In this document: positions 41,966 to 50,324 of the stretch, piece after piece
How the letters are laid out: the number at the start of each line of letters is the position of its first letter
Numbering within the stretch: the first letter of the stretch is position 1
From: GCA-2748575 sp965222725
GTDB taxonomy: Bacteria > Pseudomonadota > Gammaproteobacteria > Pseudomonadales > Ketobacteraceae
Assembly: GCA_965222725.1 (NCBI GenBank)
Contig: OZ244969.1
Coordinates: forward strand, 6,014,001 to 6,078,000
Length of the DNA stretch: 64,000 bases
Reading direction: 5' to 3'
The notes under the pieces: model-generated
The model's input: the letters and a program-made list of their open reading frames with translations, nothing else
Database searches by the model: none
Told to the model about the DNA's origin: nothing
Made by a program: the position numbers and the translations under genes

Positions 41966-43027
41966 ATGAATCCACTCCTTCGCGCTGTCATTACAGCCAC
42001 CGTTCTTTTTGTATGTTCCTACTCCTGGGCAGCGCCTCAGGAAATCCGGGTCGGCACCAAGCTGTCAGTACCTTTCACCATTGAAGAAAACGCCAACTGG
42101 AACGGCGTGGCATTTGATTTATGGCAGTCCATGGCAAAGGATCTGGGCATCGACTATCAGGTAACCCAGTACCAGACGGTGGACGAGCTTTTGCAGGCCA
42201 TAAACCAGGGGCAGGTAGATGTAGGCGTGGGCTCTATCACCGTGAATGCGGACCGGGAAGCCTCCGTGGATTTCAGCCACGCTTACTTCACCACCGGCCT
42301 GGGTATTGCCACCATTCAGTCTGAAAGCGGGCTTTGGGCCACCATTAAAAACCTGGCCACACCGGAATTCTTTTCGGCGGTGTTTTCCCTGTTTGTGATT
42401 CTTGCCATTGTCGGTGCCATTATCTGGTTACTGGAACGAAAAAAGAACGCCGAACAGTTTGGCGGCAGTACCACTGAAGGCCTGGGAAATGGCTTCTGGT
42501 GGTCTGCAGTCACCATGACCACCGTCGGTTACGGTGACAAGGCGCCGGCAACCCTCCCGGGGCGGTTAGTTGGTATTGTCTGGATGTTTGTAAGCGTGAT
42601 TACCATTTCCGGTTTTACCGCGGCCATTGCCTCTTCCATTACCGTAAAAAACCTGTCCAGCATAGTGAGCAGTGCCGATGATCTGTATCGCGTCAACGTG
42701 GGCACCGTAGCCGGTAGTTCCAGCGTGGATTATTTGCAAAAGCGCGGCGTTCGCCACGCCAGTTTCGCCAACATCAATGAACTGGTGGAGGCACTGGCCA
42801 ACCATGATATTGATGCCGCCGTGTATGACGTGTCACTGCTGAAATATAAAATTAACGAACGGGGTTACCGGGACCTGAAAATATTACCGGATAACCTGCT
42901 GGCGCAGGATTATGCGTTTGCCTTTGCAGAAGGCAGCGAGCTGATCGAGCCGGTTAACCGGCTGTTACTGAAAAAAACCGCCAGCAGTGAATGGCAGAAA
43001 ACCGTGACTGGCTATTTCGGGCAATAG
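41966..43027 (+). CDS. Glutamate-receptor-like (GluR0-type) ligand-gated potassium channel
   Basis: 353 residues from the ATG at 41966 (GGGG at a proper distance; an ATG at 41957 is in frame but poorly placed). A signal peptide (LLRAVITATVLFVCSYSWA) is followed by the first half of an SBP_bac_3 binding domain, then a transmembrane helix (FFSAVFSLFVILAIVGAIIWLL), a pore loop with the K+ selectivity filter TVGYGD (residues 186-191), a second helix (LVGIVWMFVSVITISGFTAAIA), then the second half of the binding domain. This split-lobe order is that of prokaryotic ionotropic glutamate receptors such as GluR0. It should let K+ pass on binding an amino acid or similar ligand. It is tail-to-tail with the oxidase gene, overlapping 16 bases. 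Confidence 0.9.
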   Translation: MNPLLRAVITATVLFVCSYSWAAPQEIRVGTKLSVPFTIEENANWNGVAFDLWQSMAKDLGIDYQVTQYQTVDELLQAINQGQVDVGVGSITVNADREASVDFSHAYFTTGLGIATIQSESGLWATIKNLATPEFFSAVFSLFVILAIVGAIIWLLERKKNAEQFGGSTTEGLGNGFWWSAVTMTTVGYGDKAPATLPGRLVGIVWMFVSVITISGFTAAIASSITVKNLSSIVSSADDLYRVNVGTVAGSSSVDYLQKRGVRHASFANINELVEALANHDIDAAVYDVSLLKYKINERGYRDLKILPDNLLAQDYAFAFAEGSELIEPVNRLLLKKTASSEWQKTVTGYFGQ

Positions 43028-44193
43028 GCGCGAACAAAGTCCGGGGTTAGTTCAGCCAGACTTTTACAGCCCATGAGCTGCATATCCCGGATCATTTCTT
43101 CTTTTAACAGCGTCAGGCATTTGTCTACACCGGCCTGACCACCAGCAGCCAAACCATACAGATAGGGCCTGCCGATCAGGCAGGCATTTGCCCCCAGCGC
43201 TATGGCCTTGAGAATATCGCTGCCCCGGCGAATACCACCATCCATATAAACCTCGGTTTTTCCGCCCACTTCAGCCACCACTTCCGGCAGAATTTCCAGT
43301 GCGGTCACCGCACCATCCAGCTGCCTGCCGCCATGGTTGGAAAGCACTATACCGGTAGCCCCCATTTTGGCAGCCAGCACCGCATCTTCCACCGACTGAA
43401 TACCTTTAATAATAAAGGGACCACCCCACTGCTGCTGTAATCTGGCCGCATCTTTCCAGGTAACAGAGGCATTGAACTGATCATTGATATTGGTGACCAC
43501 TTTATCCAGTTGCGCGCCATGGGGAACATGCGCTGTCAGATTGGCAAAACGCAACGGACTGATCCGGAGAAAATTAACAAACCACTGCCAGCAGCGGGGC
43601 TTGATGGCTTCCCTGACTATGTTCAGTTTCAAGAGCAGTGGAATCTTCTGGCCATTTTGCAGATCCCTTTCCCGGTTACCCAGTGCTGCGGTATCCACCG
43701 CCAGACACAACCCCTGATAACCGGATGCCCGGCAGCGCGCCACCAGATCATCCACAATACGGGTATCGTTCCATACGTAAATCTGGAAAAAACTACTGCC
43801 GTTGCTGGCAGCCGCCACATCTTCAATACTGGTGGTGCTCACCGTGGAGAGAAAATAAATCAGCCCGTGCTGATGCGCCGCCCTGGCCACCGCACGCTCG
43901 CCCTCATGGTGAAACATAGCCGTTAATCCGGTAGGTGCCAGCATCACCGGCATGTTCACTTTGATGCCCTGCACGGTTGTGGACAGGTCAATGTCAGACA
44001 CATCCCGCAGTACCCGGGGCACCAGACTGTAGCGGTTAAAGCGATCCCGGTTGCGGTGCATGGTGACTTCGTCCTCCGCACCGCGCTCAATGTAATCAAA
44101 GATCACCCCGGGAACATTTTTTCTGGCAAGGCTGCGCAAATCATTGATGCTGTAGCAGCGGGATAGCCGGGACGGACGATAGGATGCACTCAT
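43012..44193 (-). CDS. FMN-dependent alpha-hydroxyacid oxidase/dehydrogenase (LldD-like)
   Basis: A 393-residue TIM-barrel flavoenzyme. The catalytic signature SNHGGRQLDG carries the active-site His and the substrate-binding Arg. VYMDGGIRRGSDILKA and ALGANACLIGRPYLYGLAAGG are the FMN-phosphate-binding motifs; FDYIERGAEDEVT and LAPTGLTAMFHHEGE at the N-terminal end are also conserved. It oxidises an L-alpha-hydroxyacid such as lactate or mandelate to the oxoacid. The substrate is not certain. The gene overlaps the 3' end of the channel gene by 16 bases and is preceded by three copies of an octamer. Confidence 0.9.
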   Translation of the reverse strand: MSASYRPSRLSRCYSINDLRSLARKNVPGVIFDYIERGAEDEVTMHRNRDRFNRYSLVPRVLRDVSDIDLSTTVQGIKVNMPVMLAPTGLTAMFHHEGERAVARAAHQHGLIYFLSTVSTTSIEDVAAASNGSSFFQIYVWNDTRIVDDLVARCRASGYQGLCLAVDTAALGNRERDLQNGQKIPLLLKLNIVREAIKPRCWQWFVNFLRISPLRFANLTAHVPHGAQLDKVVTNINDQFNASVTWKDAARLQQQWGGPFIIKGIQSVEDAVLAAKMGATGIVLSNHGGRQLDGAVTALEILPEVVAEVGGKTEVYMDGGIRRGSDILKAIALGANACLIGRPYLYGLAAGGQAGVDKCLTLLKEEMIRDMQLMGCKSLAELTPDFVRAYCPK

Positions 44194-44206
44194 GGGATTC
44201 CCTTTT

Positions 44207-44264
44207 CCTGTTAAGCTTTTGTCTGGTAAACATTTGGCCTGTTAATTTTTTGCCTTTTAACAGG
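44207..44264. repeat. Three copies of octamer CCTGTTAA upstream of the hydroxyacid oxidase gene
   Basis: CCTGTTAA occurs at 44207-44214 and 44238-44245, and inverted (TTAACAGG) at 44257-44264, so the last two form an inverted repeat with an 11-base spacer. They lie just upstream of the minus-strand oxidase start at 44193 and could be regulator sites. The rest of the 277-bp divergent gap shows no further structure I can support. Confidence 0.3.
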
Positions 44265-44470
44265 ATGGATCAAGGCCGAACGTTCAGATACAGATAGTTC
44301 AATTTTCACGCGGACGCCAGCTTCATGGTGGCAAAGCAGAGGGAGACTTTCATTGACCTGAGCAGATTTACACCACCTGATTAACATTTCTGTCACTTTC
44401 TTTTGTCAGCCTTGCGGGTCAGCACACCCCTTTCCATAACCCTTTTCCTAACGACAGGAGGACAAACAGA

Positions 44471-45889
44471 ATGAAGAAAACCAGACTCAAGCAGTTGTCT
44501 GTAGCCGTGTCGCTGGTTGCCGGTTCACTGGCTGCCACTTCCGCTCAGGCCGGGGGCTTTGCCTTTGTCACCAATGGCAACAACGACGGCTACGGCTCAC
44601 TGCGCCATGCCCTGGAAGAGAAACAAGCCAACTATGTGTTCGTGGCACCCTATGTATCCCAGATCAGCGTGGACAGCACCCTGCAATACAGCAGCCGTTC
44701 CCCCCTTACCCTGATTGGTACAGGACAAACCATTAAACTGGCCGACAACCAGACCATTCTGGCCGTGACCCAGGGAGCCAATCTGAGTGTCAGCAACCTG
44801 GCATTCGAAGGCCTGAAAGATTTTTACAGCATTACCAACCGCGGCGATCTGGACGGCCCGGCCGGTAAAGGCATTTTTGTGGATGTGCGTGATGATCAGA
44901 CCGGCATGGTCTATGTCACCCTGAATAACGTATCCGTGTCCGGCGTGGCCAATCACGGTGTTCATGTGTCTGACTGCAGCCTGGCAGACGATTGCGGCGC
45001 AGGCAGTGGCGGCGGCGGTGAAGGATCCCCCGCGTCCATTTATGTGCAAGCCAACAATCTGCACATCAGCGATGTGGGCAACGGCAAGTTTGATGCGGAC
45101 GGTCTTCGTGTGGACGACCGCGGCCCCGGCAGCATTTATTTTGCCGCCTATCGCTCCAGCTTTACCCATGTCGGTGCCGATGGTGTTGAACTGGATGAAG
45201 GTGGCGAAGGCGATGTGGTAGTACAAACCATTGCCACAGATTTCAGCAATAACGGCGGTTACTGCGACCCCACCTTGATGGAACCTTTCGTGCCCTCGCC
45301 TGACGAAGCCGAATTCGACGAATCCGAACAGGTTCTGCCGGAAAGCGTCCCGGTGATTACCGGCAGCCCGGACAACAGCTGTATTGAGCGGGTTGTGGAT
45401 CTGTACGATTCCGGCTATGTGGAAGCCTATGAATTTGCCCTGGACCTGGACGACGGTATCGACCTGGACGAAGCCGGTGAAGGTTCACTCTATGCGTCCA
45501 TGGTGCGTTCCACCATCAACGGCAACCTGGACGAAGGCGTGGACTTTGATGAAGCCGGCGCCGGCGATATTCAGGTAAGTTTCCGCAACACCGAAGCCTC
45601 CGAAAACCGTGATGACGGATTTAAAATGTCAGAGGAAGATGACGGCGACGTGATTGGCGATGTGCGCCGCTCTGTTGCCCAGAATAACGGTGGCAAAGGC
45701 TTTGTGTTCGAAGAGGAAAACGATGGCGATCTGCACGTTACCGTAGTGCGCACCACAACCTACAACAATGACGACAGCGATGATACCGGCATTGAAGTGG
45801 CGCAGGACGACGACGGTGAAGGCACACTGCGGGTTCGCCGCTCCGATATTGCTGACGGTATTGATACCGACGGCGTGGAAGAAATCTGA
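44471..45889 (+). CDS. Secreted acidic beta-solenoid protein
   Basis: 472 residues with a signal peptide (KQLSVAVSLVAGSLAATSAQA). Residues 25-200 look like a right-handed beta-helix start (NDGYGSLRHALEE, LTLIGTGQTIKL). From about residue 210 to the end there are at least six repeats of about 26-36 residues with the shared core DG-[VIL]-x-[LVF]-D-E-x-G-x-G-[DS]-[VLI] (for example DGVELDEGGEGDV, DGIDLDEAGEGSL, EGVDFDEAGAGDI). The chain is very rich in Asp and Glu, so it may bind calcium or be salt-adapted. A single gene with GGAGG upstream. No known family name; probably exported and surface or extracellular. Confidence 0.75.
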   Translation: MKKTRLKQLSVAVSLVAGSLAATSAQAGGFAFVTNGNNDGYGSLRHALEEKQANYVFVAPYVSQISVDSTLQYSSRSPLTLIGTGQTIKLADNQTILAVTQGANLSVSNLAFEGLKDFYSITNRGDLDGPAGKGIFVDVRDDQTGMVYVTLNNVSVSGVANHGVHVSDCSLADDCGAGSGGGGEGSPASIYVQANNLHISDVGNGKFDADGLRVDDRGPGSIYFAAYRSSFTHVGADGVELDEGGEGDVVVQTIATDFSNNGGYCDPTLMEPFVPSPDEAEFDESEQVLPESVPVITGSPDNSCIERVVDLYDSGYVEAYEFALDLDDGIDLDEAGEGSLYASMVRSTINGNLDEGVDFDEAGAGDIQVSFRNTEASENRDDGFKMSEEDDGDVIGDVRRSVAQNNGGKGFVFEEENDGDLHVTVVRTTTYNNDDSDDTGIEVAQDDDGEGTLRVRRSDIADGIDTDGVEEI

Positions 45890-45949
45890 GCCACCCGGAT
45901 TAACAGCCACATCTGAGCTTGAGGGACTCCCATAACCAGGGATGGTATT

Positions 45950-46759
45950 TCACTGCGAAGCGTTACGCTTTGGTGGCGCTTCGTAGCCAAAAGACTGTAT
46001 GAGTTTTGCAGCCGCATCCCCCTGCACAAAGGTCAGAAACAATGGTGCGGCAGCTTCTGCCTGCCCTTTGTTGAGTAACACCGCATCCTGCAATATGGGG
46101 CGGTACAGGTTTTCCGCAAGGCTGAGGTAAGCCCCCGGTGCGTTGTCAGGGTCACTGATCAGCTGCGACAGGGCCACAAATCCCAGATCCGCGTTACCGG
46201 TGCGCACAAACTGGTAAGTCTGGGCGATATTCTCCCCCTGCACCCACCTTGACCGGGTTTGTTCTTTTATACCCAGCGCTTCCAGCACATCCTCTGCCGC
46301 TGCCCCGTAGGGAGCCAATCGCGGATTTGCCAGGGCAATGCGTTTTACCTTGTCCTGAACCAGTAACTGATGCGGACTTGTAGTGGCAGTAATCATATCC
46401 GGCCGCGACGACCAGAGCACCAGTTTGCCGATGGCGTAAGTAAAACGGCTGCCCGGTACGGCAAATCCTTCTTTTTCCAGTAACGCCGGTTTTTCCTGAT
46501 CGGCAGAGAACAGTATGTGGTAAGGCGCACCGTGGCGAATCTGGGCATAGAGCTTTCCCGATGAACCGGATGACACCATTACCCGGTGCGGATAACGAGT
46601 TTCAAACTCTTTGGCAATGGCACTTATTGGCCCGGTAAAGTTGGAGGCTACTGCCACATGAATATCATCAGCACGGGCAGTGTTTAGTGGAATGAATAGC
46701 AGCAGAGCCCAGCAGTATTGCATTACCCGGTTGAATCCGGCGGGAAATCGGCAGGTCAT
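45950..46759 (-). CDS. modA: Periplasmic molybdate-binding protein (ModA-like)
   Basis: 269 residues with a signal peptide (MQYCWALLLFIPLNTARADD; the first Met at 46759 or the Met at codon 13). The mature start VAVASNFTGPISAIAKEFE and SSGSSGKLYAQIRHGAPYHILFSADQEKPALLEKEG is the ModA family pattern, with the Ser residues that hold the oxyanion. It would deliver molybdate, or tungstate, to a ModBC transporter, but no modB or modC lies next to it, so it is an orphan binding protein. It stands between the solenoid protein and the Lon-domain gene. Confidence 0.85.
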   Translation of the reverse strand: MTCRFPAGFNRVMQYCWALLLFIPLNTARADDIHVAVASNFTGPISAIAKEFETRYPHRVMVSSGSSGKLYAQIRHGAPYHILFSADQEKPALLEKEGFAVPGSRFTYAIGKLVLWSSRPDMITATTSPHQLLVQDKVKRIALANPRLAPYGAAAEDVLEALGIKEQTRSRWVQGENIAQTYQFVRTGNADLGFVALSQLISDPDNAPGAYLSLAENLYRPILQDAVLLNKGQAEAAAPLFLTFVQGDAAAKLIQSFGYEAPPKRNASQ

Positions 46760-46824
46760 CTTTTTCTCTCGTCAGGCAAATATACGGCAAAACAAACCCG
46801 CCGATTATGACAGCCGCCACGCAT

Positions 46825-47472
46825 TCAACCAATATCATTCAGCAACGTCAGCAACAGCTCCAGCCTTTCAACGGGCGAGCGGTATTCCAGCACCTGCTGT
46901 TGCAAATCAGCTTCCAGGTGCACCAGACCAAAAATTTCAAAACTGAACTGCTCCGGCGTTTTATCCTGCCACTCTTCGGATTTCAGCTGCGCATGAAGCC
47001 GGGGGTTATTGGCGGTGAGTGCACTCAGCCGGGTCAGGATTTTTTCCTGCAGCAACGCCAGCTCCGCTTTATCATCGGCATCAAGCTGCAGATCCCTGAT
47101 TTCTTCACACTCATAAATGGGAAACGGCAATGTCTGTTGTTCCGACACTGCCCGGAACCGTTTATATAAATGCACGTTAATCAGCATCCGGCCGTCTGGT
47201 AACTCTTCCATCAGCTCACAGGGCCCGGCGGAAAAAACCTCAAAGGGTTTATAGGTAGCCTGGTTGGATTGCAAGGCCTCTTCCCGGCTCTGATTGGGTT
47301 TAGCGGGATGCACCTCTTTCCGGGTATGACATACCGCCATATAGGTGCCGGTTTCCACACAGTGCCTCACCATGGCCCGGTAACGGGGCTCAAACACATG
47401 GAGCGGATAAACGGTGCCGGGGAAAGACACGCAATTGGGTATGGGAAACAGTGCTACCGCCTTCATTGTCAT
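46825..47472 (-). CDS. LON peptidase substrate-binding domain protein
   Basis: A 215-residue protein made of the Lon N-terminal domain only: VALFPIPNCVSFPGTVYPLHVFEPRYRAMV at the start is the hallmark, and there is no ATPase or protease part. Such stand-alone proteins are common in gammaproteobacteria and may bind unfolded substrates; the role is not settled. It is cytoplasmic, single, and the same strand as the ModA-like gene. Confidence 0.88.
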   Translation of the reverse strand: MTMKAVALFPIPNCVSFPGTVYPLHVFEPRYRAMVRHCVETGTYMAVCHTRKEVHPAKPNQSREEALQSNQATYKPFEVFSAGPCELMEELPDGRMLINVHLYKRFRAVSEQQTLPFPIYECEEIRDLQLDADDKAELALLQEKILTRLSALTANNPRLHAQLKSEEWQDKTPEQFSFEIFGLVHLEADLQQQVLEYRSPVERLELLLTLLNDIG

Positions 47473-47667
47473 TGCTCACCTCAATCCGGCTGTACCCCCT
47501 ATTTCAACGACAAGGGGCGCTCCAAGTCAAGCGGAAGACTAATACAGTTAGCTTAATATTTATCTGATTTGTTCCCGTCGATTGCTTTATCTCGGCCTTT
47601 TGGTGTTTAATTCGCCGCTCAGAGAATACCTGTCTTCAAGGAAATACCTATCTTCAAAGGAGTGAAC

Positions 47668-48246
47668 ATGAAACGATTTATTCTGAAAATCGCCAATACC
47701 GCCATTTTATTTGGCCTTCTTCTCACCGGCTACGGCCTGTGGGATATCTACAAAGAACGCAACGTGGGCCTTGAAGCCAGCGATATCGCCATTTCCAGCC
47801 TTCCTACCGCATCAGATACCATCCTGTACGCCCACGTGAGCGGTGGCCAGATAGATCCTGAAAATGTTTACGAGTACACCCTTTCTACTAAAAAGTCTGA
47901 CGTTAAACTCAGCTCGGATTTTTACATGCCGGTCATTGCCGATGATGAAGGCACCCCGGGTTATATTCTGAAGCTCAAAGATGAGCCGGATGTTAAGCAA
48001 TTGCTGACCACTGCAGACTATACCGGACTGCTGCAAAGCCGTTCCGAGCTGCCTTCCAAACTGCTGACAGCCTATGAAAGCCTGTATCCCGGAACCGGAT
48101 TTCTGTTTCTGGACACCACCTATAAACCCCGCTCCACCATGGAAAAACTGGCCGGCCTGAAGATTTTCTTTGCTTTATTTATTATTGGACTTGTTGTAAG
48201 ACTGTTAACAGTCAAACTGACACAGCCCAGAGCTCAGGCAGCCTGA
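47668..48246 (+). CDS. Unrecognised membrane-anchored protein, 192 aa
   Basis: 192 residues from the ATG at 47668, preceded by AAGGAG at the right distance; a GTG at 47662 would lie inside that site. A transmembrane segment lies near residues 7-24 (IANTAILFGLLLTGYGLW) and another near 160-180 (LAGLKIFFALFIIGLVVRLL), with a soluble region between that probably faces the periplasm. No family recognised. It precedes the RDD gene by about 50 bases and may be in the same unit. Confidence 0.7.
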   Translation: MKRFILKIANTAILFGLLLTGYGLWDIYKERNVGLEASDIAISSLPTASDTILYAHVSGGQIDPENVYEYTLSTKKSDVKLSSDFYMPVIADDEGTPGYILKLKDEPDVKQLLTTADYTGLLQSRSELPSKLLTAYESLYPGTGFLFLDTTYKPRSTMEKLAGLKIFFALFIIGLVVRLLTVKLTQPRAQAA

Positions 48247-48295
48247 AAACAGCCAACTGCCTGACCACCAATAACAAACAAAAAGGGAGATGATC

Positions 48296-48778
48296 ATGAG
48301 CGAGCAATACACAGCCCCCCAGTCTGAAGTACTGGTGAGCCAGCGCGAGGAAGAGCACTACCAGTATCTGGGTTTCTGGGCCCGGGTACTGGCATCCATT
48401 CTGGACAATATCTGGATCAGTATCGTACTGATTATTTTACTGGTAGTGCTGGGGCAGATTGGCCTGCTCAATTTCAGCATGACAGACACCGGCGGTGGCC
48501 TGGAAATCACGCTACAAACCCTGATTCCCCTGCTGCTGGTGGTGGGCCTGTGGATCAAATACGCCTCCACCCCCGGTAAAATGGCCTTCGGCGCCAAGAT
48601 TCTGGATGCCAACACCTTTGAGGAAGTGCCTCCCGGCCGACTGTTTCTGCGCTATATCGGTTATTTTGTTTCACTGATTCCTCTGGGCCTGGGCTTTCTC
48701 TGGGTGGCGTTCGACAGCCGCAAACAAGGCTGGCACGACAAGATCGCCGGCACAGTGGTGGTGAAAGAAAAACACTAG
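48296..48778 (+). CDS. RDD family membrane protein
   Basis: 160 residues from the ATG at 48296 (GGGAG at a suitable distance; the ATG at 48290 is too close to it). It has the RDD pattern: an Arg and Asp near the first helix (GFWARVLASILDNIWISIVLIILLV), then a second helix, GKMAFGAKILD, RLFLRYIGYFVSLIPLGLGFLWVAFD, RKQGWHDKIAGT. Inner-membrane protein of unknown transport role. It follows the 192-residue membrane protein. Confidence 0.9.
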   Translation: MSEQYTAPQSEVLVSQREEEHYQYLGFWARVLASILDNIWISIVLIILLVVLGQIGLLNFSMTDTGGGLEITLQTLIPLLLVVGLWIKYASTPGKMAFGAKILDANTFEEVPPGRLFLRYIGYFVSLIPLGLGFLWVAFDSRKQGWHDKIAGTVVVKEKH

Positions 48779-48790
48779 CCCCCGAAAATC

Positions 48791-48828
48791 TGCCGGGCCC
48801 GGTTATCTTCCCGATGGCGTGCCCGGCA
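48791..48828 (+). terminator. Hairpin after the RDD gene
   Basis: TGCCGGGC (48791-48798) and GCCCGGCA (48821-48828) pair perfectly with a 22-base loop, 13 bases past the stop. A pyrimidine run (TTCCCTTCCC) follows, so termination is possible but not strong. Confidence 0.35.
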
Positions 48829-48978
48829 TTCCCTTCCCGCTTAACCCCGCTGATTAATCCCGTCTGCCCCTGCCGGAAATTCACCGTTATCCCGGTAGCG
48901 CTGTCCGTTTATGTTAAAGACATGCCCCGGCAGAACCGCTAACATTCAGGGCACATCAATAACAAGAAAAACCCCATT

Positions 48979-49890
48979 ATGTTTACGTTTTATCTGGAGA
49001 ATGAATACTGGTTTGCCGCCGTGCAACTGATGCTCGCCATGCTGGGCATGGGCGCGACGCTGACATTGAAAGATTTCAGGGATGTGCTGGTGGAACCCAA
49101 GGCTGTCACCACCGGGCTGGCCATTCAGCTGATTACCGTTCCCCTGGTCACTTTTTTGCTGATTGAATTTCTGAACCTTAATGTGGGAGTGGCCGTAGGA
49201 TTTGCCATCATAGCGGCTATTCCGGGTGGCACGGTTTCCAATATTTTTACCCACTTCAGTTTTGGTAACACGGCGCTGTCCATATCACTCACCGGCATCA
49301 CCACTCTGGCCTGCCTGTTCACCACGCCCTTTATTCTGGACTTACTGATCGCCCCTTACATGCCGGATGATTTCAGCATGCCCGCCGGCAGAATTGCATT
49401 AGAGATAGGTGTGTTTTTGCTGTTACCTCTTTTTGCCGGCATGGGCTTTTTGCGCCTGCTCCCCAATCATGCCGAGGGTTTTTCCCAGTTCTGCATTCGC
49501 GGCTCCCTGTTCGTGATCGGATTGATCGTCATTGGTTCTCTGGGTGCCGGCCGCCTGGACTTCAAAGCCTTTGGCATTTTCAATATTATGCTGGTAACCA
49601 TGCTGATAATATTGTTCGCCCTGCTGTCGCGGCCATTCTGCCGGTTACTGTCGTTGGGCAGAGCAGATCTCACCGCCATCGAAATGGAAGTGGTGGTACG
49701 CAATATTAATCTGGGGCTGCTGATCAAAGCCTCGCTGTTTCCCGCCGTGCCGGGGCAGACTGATCCACTGGGTGATATGGTGCTCTTCACGTTACTGGTT
49801 TACGGCGGCCTGGAACTGGCGGCCGGCGGGATTATTATCTGGTTGCACCGCAAAGGCACCCGGCAAAACCCCGTCAGCCAGCAAACCTAG
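48979..49890 (+). CDS. Bile acid:sodium symporter family (BASS) transporter
   Basis: A 303-residue inner-membrane carrier of about 9-10 helices. AIPGGTVSNIFTHFSFGNTALSISLTGIT is the BASS-family signature around the substrate-binding crossover, and VVRNINLGLLIKASLFP in the second half is the matching element. Bacterial members carry sodium with organic anions, pantoate or bile-acid-like compounds. No catabolic gene is adjacent to name the substrate. Confidence 0.9.
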   Translation: MFTFYLENEYWFAAVQLMLAMLGMGATLTLKDFRDVLVEPKAVTTGLAIQLITVPLVTFLLIEFLNLNVGVAVGFAIIAAIPGGTVSNIFTHFSFGNTALSISLTGITTLACLFTTPFILDLLIAPYMPDDFSMPAGRIALEIGVFLLLPLFAGMGFLRLLPNHAEGFSQFCIRGSLFVIGLIVIGSLGAGRLDFKAFGIFNIMLVTMLIILFALLSRPFCRLLSLGRADLTAIEMEVVVRNINLGLLIKASLFPAVPGQTDPLGDMVLFTLLVYGGLELAAGGIIIWLHRKGTRQNPVSQQT

Positions 49891-49955
49891 GAAATCTTTG
49901 TTCAGGTCAGATGGCCGGGGCTTTGCCGTGCAAAAAGAAATGCGGAAAGAGGGTC

Positions 49956-50192
49956 TCAGTGCTTGCTCAGCCGGGCGCTGAGTTCGTCCACCACTTCGGC
50001 CCAGTCGGCATCATCCACCAGGGCCTGTTTTAAAAATGCGGCCTGGGAAGAACTCCATATTGCCAGCTGATCAATGGACTGATGACTGGTTTTGGATTTG
50101 TTCTTGCTGATAAAGTCTTCAATCGCCTGGCTGTCGCTGGGCAACCCCAGCTGATCAAACAGATCTGACATACGGTGCACTTGCGTTTCCAT
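49956..50192 (-). CDS. DUF2789 family protein
   Basis: 78 residues. METQVHRMSDLFDQLGLPSD at the start and SQAAFLKQALVDDADWAEVVDELSARL at the end match the DUF2789 pattern, a short helical cytoplasmic protein of gammaproteobacteria. Function unknown. TAGGAAATC-type spacing and a purine-rich AGGAGG sequence lie upstream of the start on the minus strand. Confidence 0.85.
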   Translation of the reverse strand: METQVHRMSDLFDQLGLPSDSQAIEDFISKNKSKTSHQSIDQLAIWSSSQAAFLKQALVDDADWAEVVDELSARLSKH

Positions 50193-50324
50193 AGATTTCC
50201 TCCTGCAGTTTCAATGCATTGTGATCAAATAACATCATCGATATCGTTTGCTGAAAAACCTGTCTACATCTTATCAAACGCAGAAAATATTGAGATGCAT
50301 GCCTTATGACATTTTGGAATCAGG

